Below, one piece after another: positions 63,244 through 64,000 of a stretch of DNA of 64,000 nt. The position numbers were made by a program, and so were the translations under genes. Every line of letters starts with the position of its first letter. Position 1 is the first letter of the stretch. The DNA lies in contig NZ_JALJCK010000002.1 in the NCBI RefSeq assembly GCF_022899355.1, forward strand, positions 620,001-684,000. Direction: 5' to 3'. The DNA is from Shinella yambaruensis (GTDB lineage: Bacteria > Pseudomonadota > Alphaproteobacteria > Rhizobiales > Rhizobiaceae). The notes beneath the pieces were generated by a model. The model was not told where the DNA came from. It did not search any database and worked only from the letters and a program-made list of their open reading frames with translations.

Positions 63244-64000
63244 TCATTCGGGCAGGACGATGCCGAGCTTGGCCATCGTGCCGCCATCGATCTTGATGTC
63301 CGCGCCCGTGATGAAGCGGGCCTTGTCGCTGGCGAGGAAGGCGACGAGATCGGCGATCTCGGAGGGTTTTCCCACCCGGCCGACCGGATGGCCCTTGCCC
63401 CACAGCGCGATCGTCTCATCCTGGCTGTGCTCGCCCTTCCACAGGTCCGCCGCCCAGCGCAGCATCGGCGTGTCGACGGAGGCGGGGCAGACGGCGTTGA
63501 CCGTGATGTTCTCCGCCGCATGGTCGAGCGCCATCGCGCGCACCAGGGCGTTGATCGCGCCCTTGCTGGCCGTATAGGCCGCGACGCCCGCCTGCGAGGC
63601 ATAGGCCTGCACGGAGGAGATCGCGACGATCGCCCCGCCGCCGCGCTTGCGCATTTCGGGGATGGCGAAGCGAGAGGCGAGGTAGATGCCCTTCAGGTTG
63701 ATGTCGAAGACGTCGTCCCAGACATCTTCCGGCGTGTCGACGACCGTGCCGTAGCGCTGGATGCCGGCGCAGCAGGCGAGCACGTCGAGGCCGCCATGGC
63801 GCGCCACGGCCGTGGCGACGGCGCGCTCCATGTCGTCCGCCCGGCGCACGTCGCCGACGAAGCCGGAGGCGTTCGGCCCGATCGCCGCGACGGCCTCGTC
63901 CACCGATGTGGCATCGTTCGCGACGACGAGGACCCTGCCGCCGGCACCCGCGAACCGTTCCGCGCAGGCCCGGCCCATGCCGAGGCTGCCGCCGGTCACG
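63244..64000 (-). CDS. SDR-family oxidoreductase (partial, 5' end outside the window)
   Basis: At least 252 residues of a short-chain dehydrogenase that begins within the nucleotide-binding loop ([18 protein letters not shown]), so only about ten N-terminal residues are missing. It has CAG in place of NNAG (VLACCAGIQ), catalytic Ser in AISSVQAY and YTASK. It precedes the glucarate-dehydratase-like gene by 20 bp. A sugar or sugar-acid alcohol is the probable substrate. Confidence 0.83.
   Translation of the reverse strand, partial: VTGGSLGMGRACAERFAGAGGRVLVVANDATSVDEAVAAIGPNASGFVGDVRRADDMERAVATAVARHGGLDVLACCAGIQRYGTVVDTPEDVWDDVFDINLKGIYLASRFAIPEMRKRGGGAIVAISSVQAYASQAGVAAYTASKGAINALVRAMALDHAAENITVNAVCPASVDTPMLRWAADLWKGEHSQDETIALWGKGHPVGRVGKPSEIADLVAFLASDKARFITGADIKIDGGTMAKLGIVLPE

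Overview
The window reads as a high-GC alphaproteobacterial chromosome, chromid or large plasmid, most likely Rhizobiaceae (Rhizobium/Agrobacterium/Ensifer/Shinella-like). The basis is dense metabolic operons with 1-8 bp gene overlaps, many ABC transporters, iron-responsive TGA-N9-TCA boxes of RirA type, an alphaproteobacterial SOS box (GAAC-N7-GAAC) ahead of imuA-imuB-dnaE2, and two kinds of dispersed intergenic palindrome common in rhizobia. I found no rRNA, tRNA, transposase or integrase. The species cannot be named from sequence alone.

Region by region. (1) 1-2966: FadR-type regulator, D-galactonate dehydratase and an SDR. (2) 2990-10646: ROK repressor and a divergent six-gene operon (binding protein, two permeases, SIS-domain protein, PfkB kinase, ATPase), with a palindromic operator between them. 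The gene set resembles fructosamine (Amadori compound) operons of frl type. (3) 10650-24733: iron acquisition. A fecI-fecR-receptor-binding protein unit lies on the minus strand. A second unit on the plus strand has receptor, periplasmic esterase, DUF2218 protein, binding protein, two permeases and ATPase. An AraC regulator sits between them, with two RirA-type boxes and a tandem AraC-like site. (4) 24798-29384: FAD amine/amino-acid oxidase, two SDRs, D-threonine-aldolase-like enzyme and RidA. (5) 29587-34248: flavin reductase, flavin-dependent monooxygenase and SsuABC-type transporter, probably for sulfur from organosulfur compounds, closed by a terminator. (6) 34378-35694: rarA. (7) 35698-41505: a divergent six-gene membrane-lipid cluster matching the poorly characterised ynbABCD genes of E. 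coli, with an added acyltransferase and a small membrane protein. (8) 41824-42861: a RidA gene and a short decaying CRISPR array without cas genes. (9) 42944-55381: a hydroxylysine-kinase/phospho-lyase-like pair, GntR regulator, SDR, polyamine-type ABC transporter, MocR regulator, EamA exporter and GlxA-type regulator. (10) 55458-56197: two convergent DUF883 genes around one terminator. (11) 56324-61753: SOS-controlled imuA-imuB-dnaE2 mutasome. (12) 61976-64000: glucarate-dehydratase-like enolase and an SDR that runs off the window.

The iron genes form one functional unit: two outer-membrane receptors feed two closely related binding proteins, but only one inner-membrane permease set is present. 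The strongest candidates for new biology are the ynb-like lipid pathway with an altered CDP-alcohol transferase motif, the orphan CRISPR array with one spacer that encodes a DinB signature on its complement, and the phosphotransferase/phospho-lyase pair beside an amine transporter.
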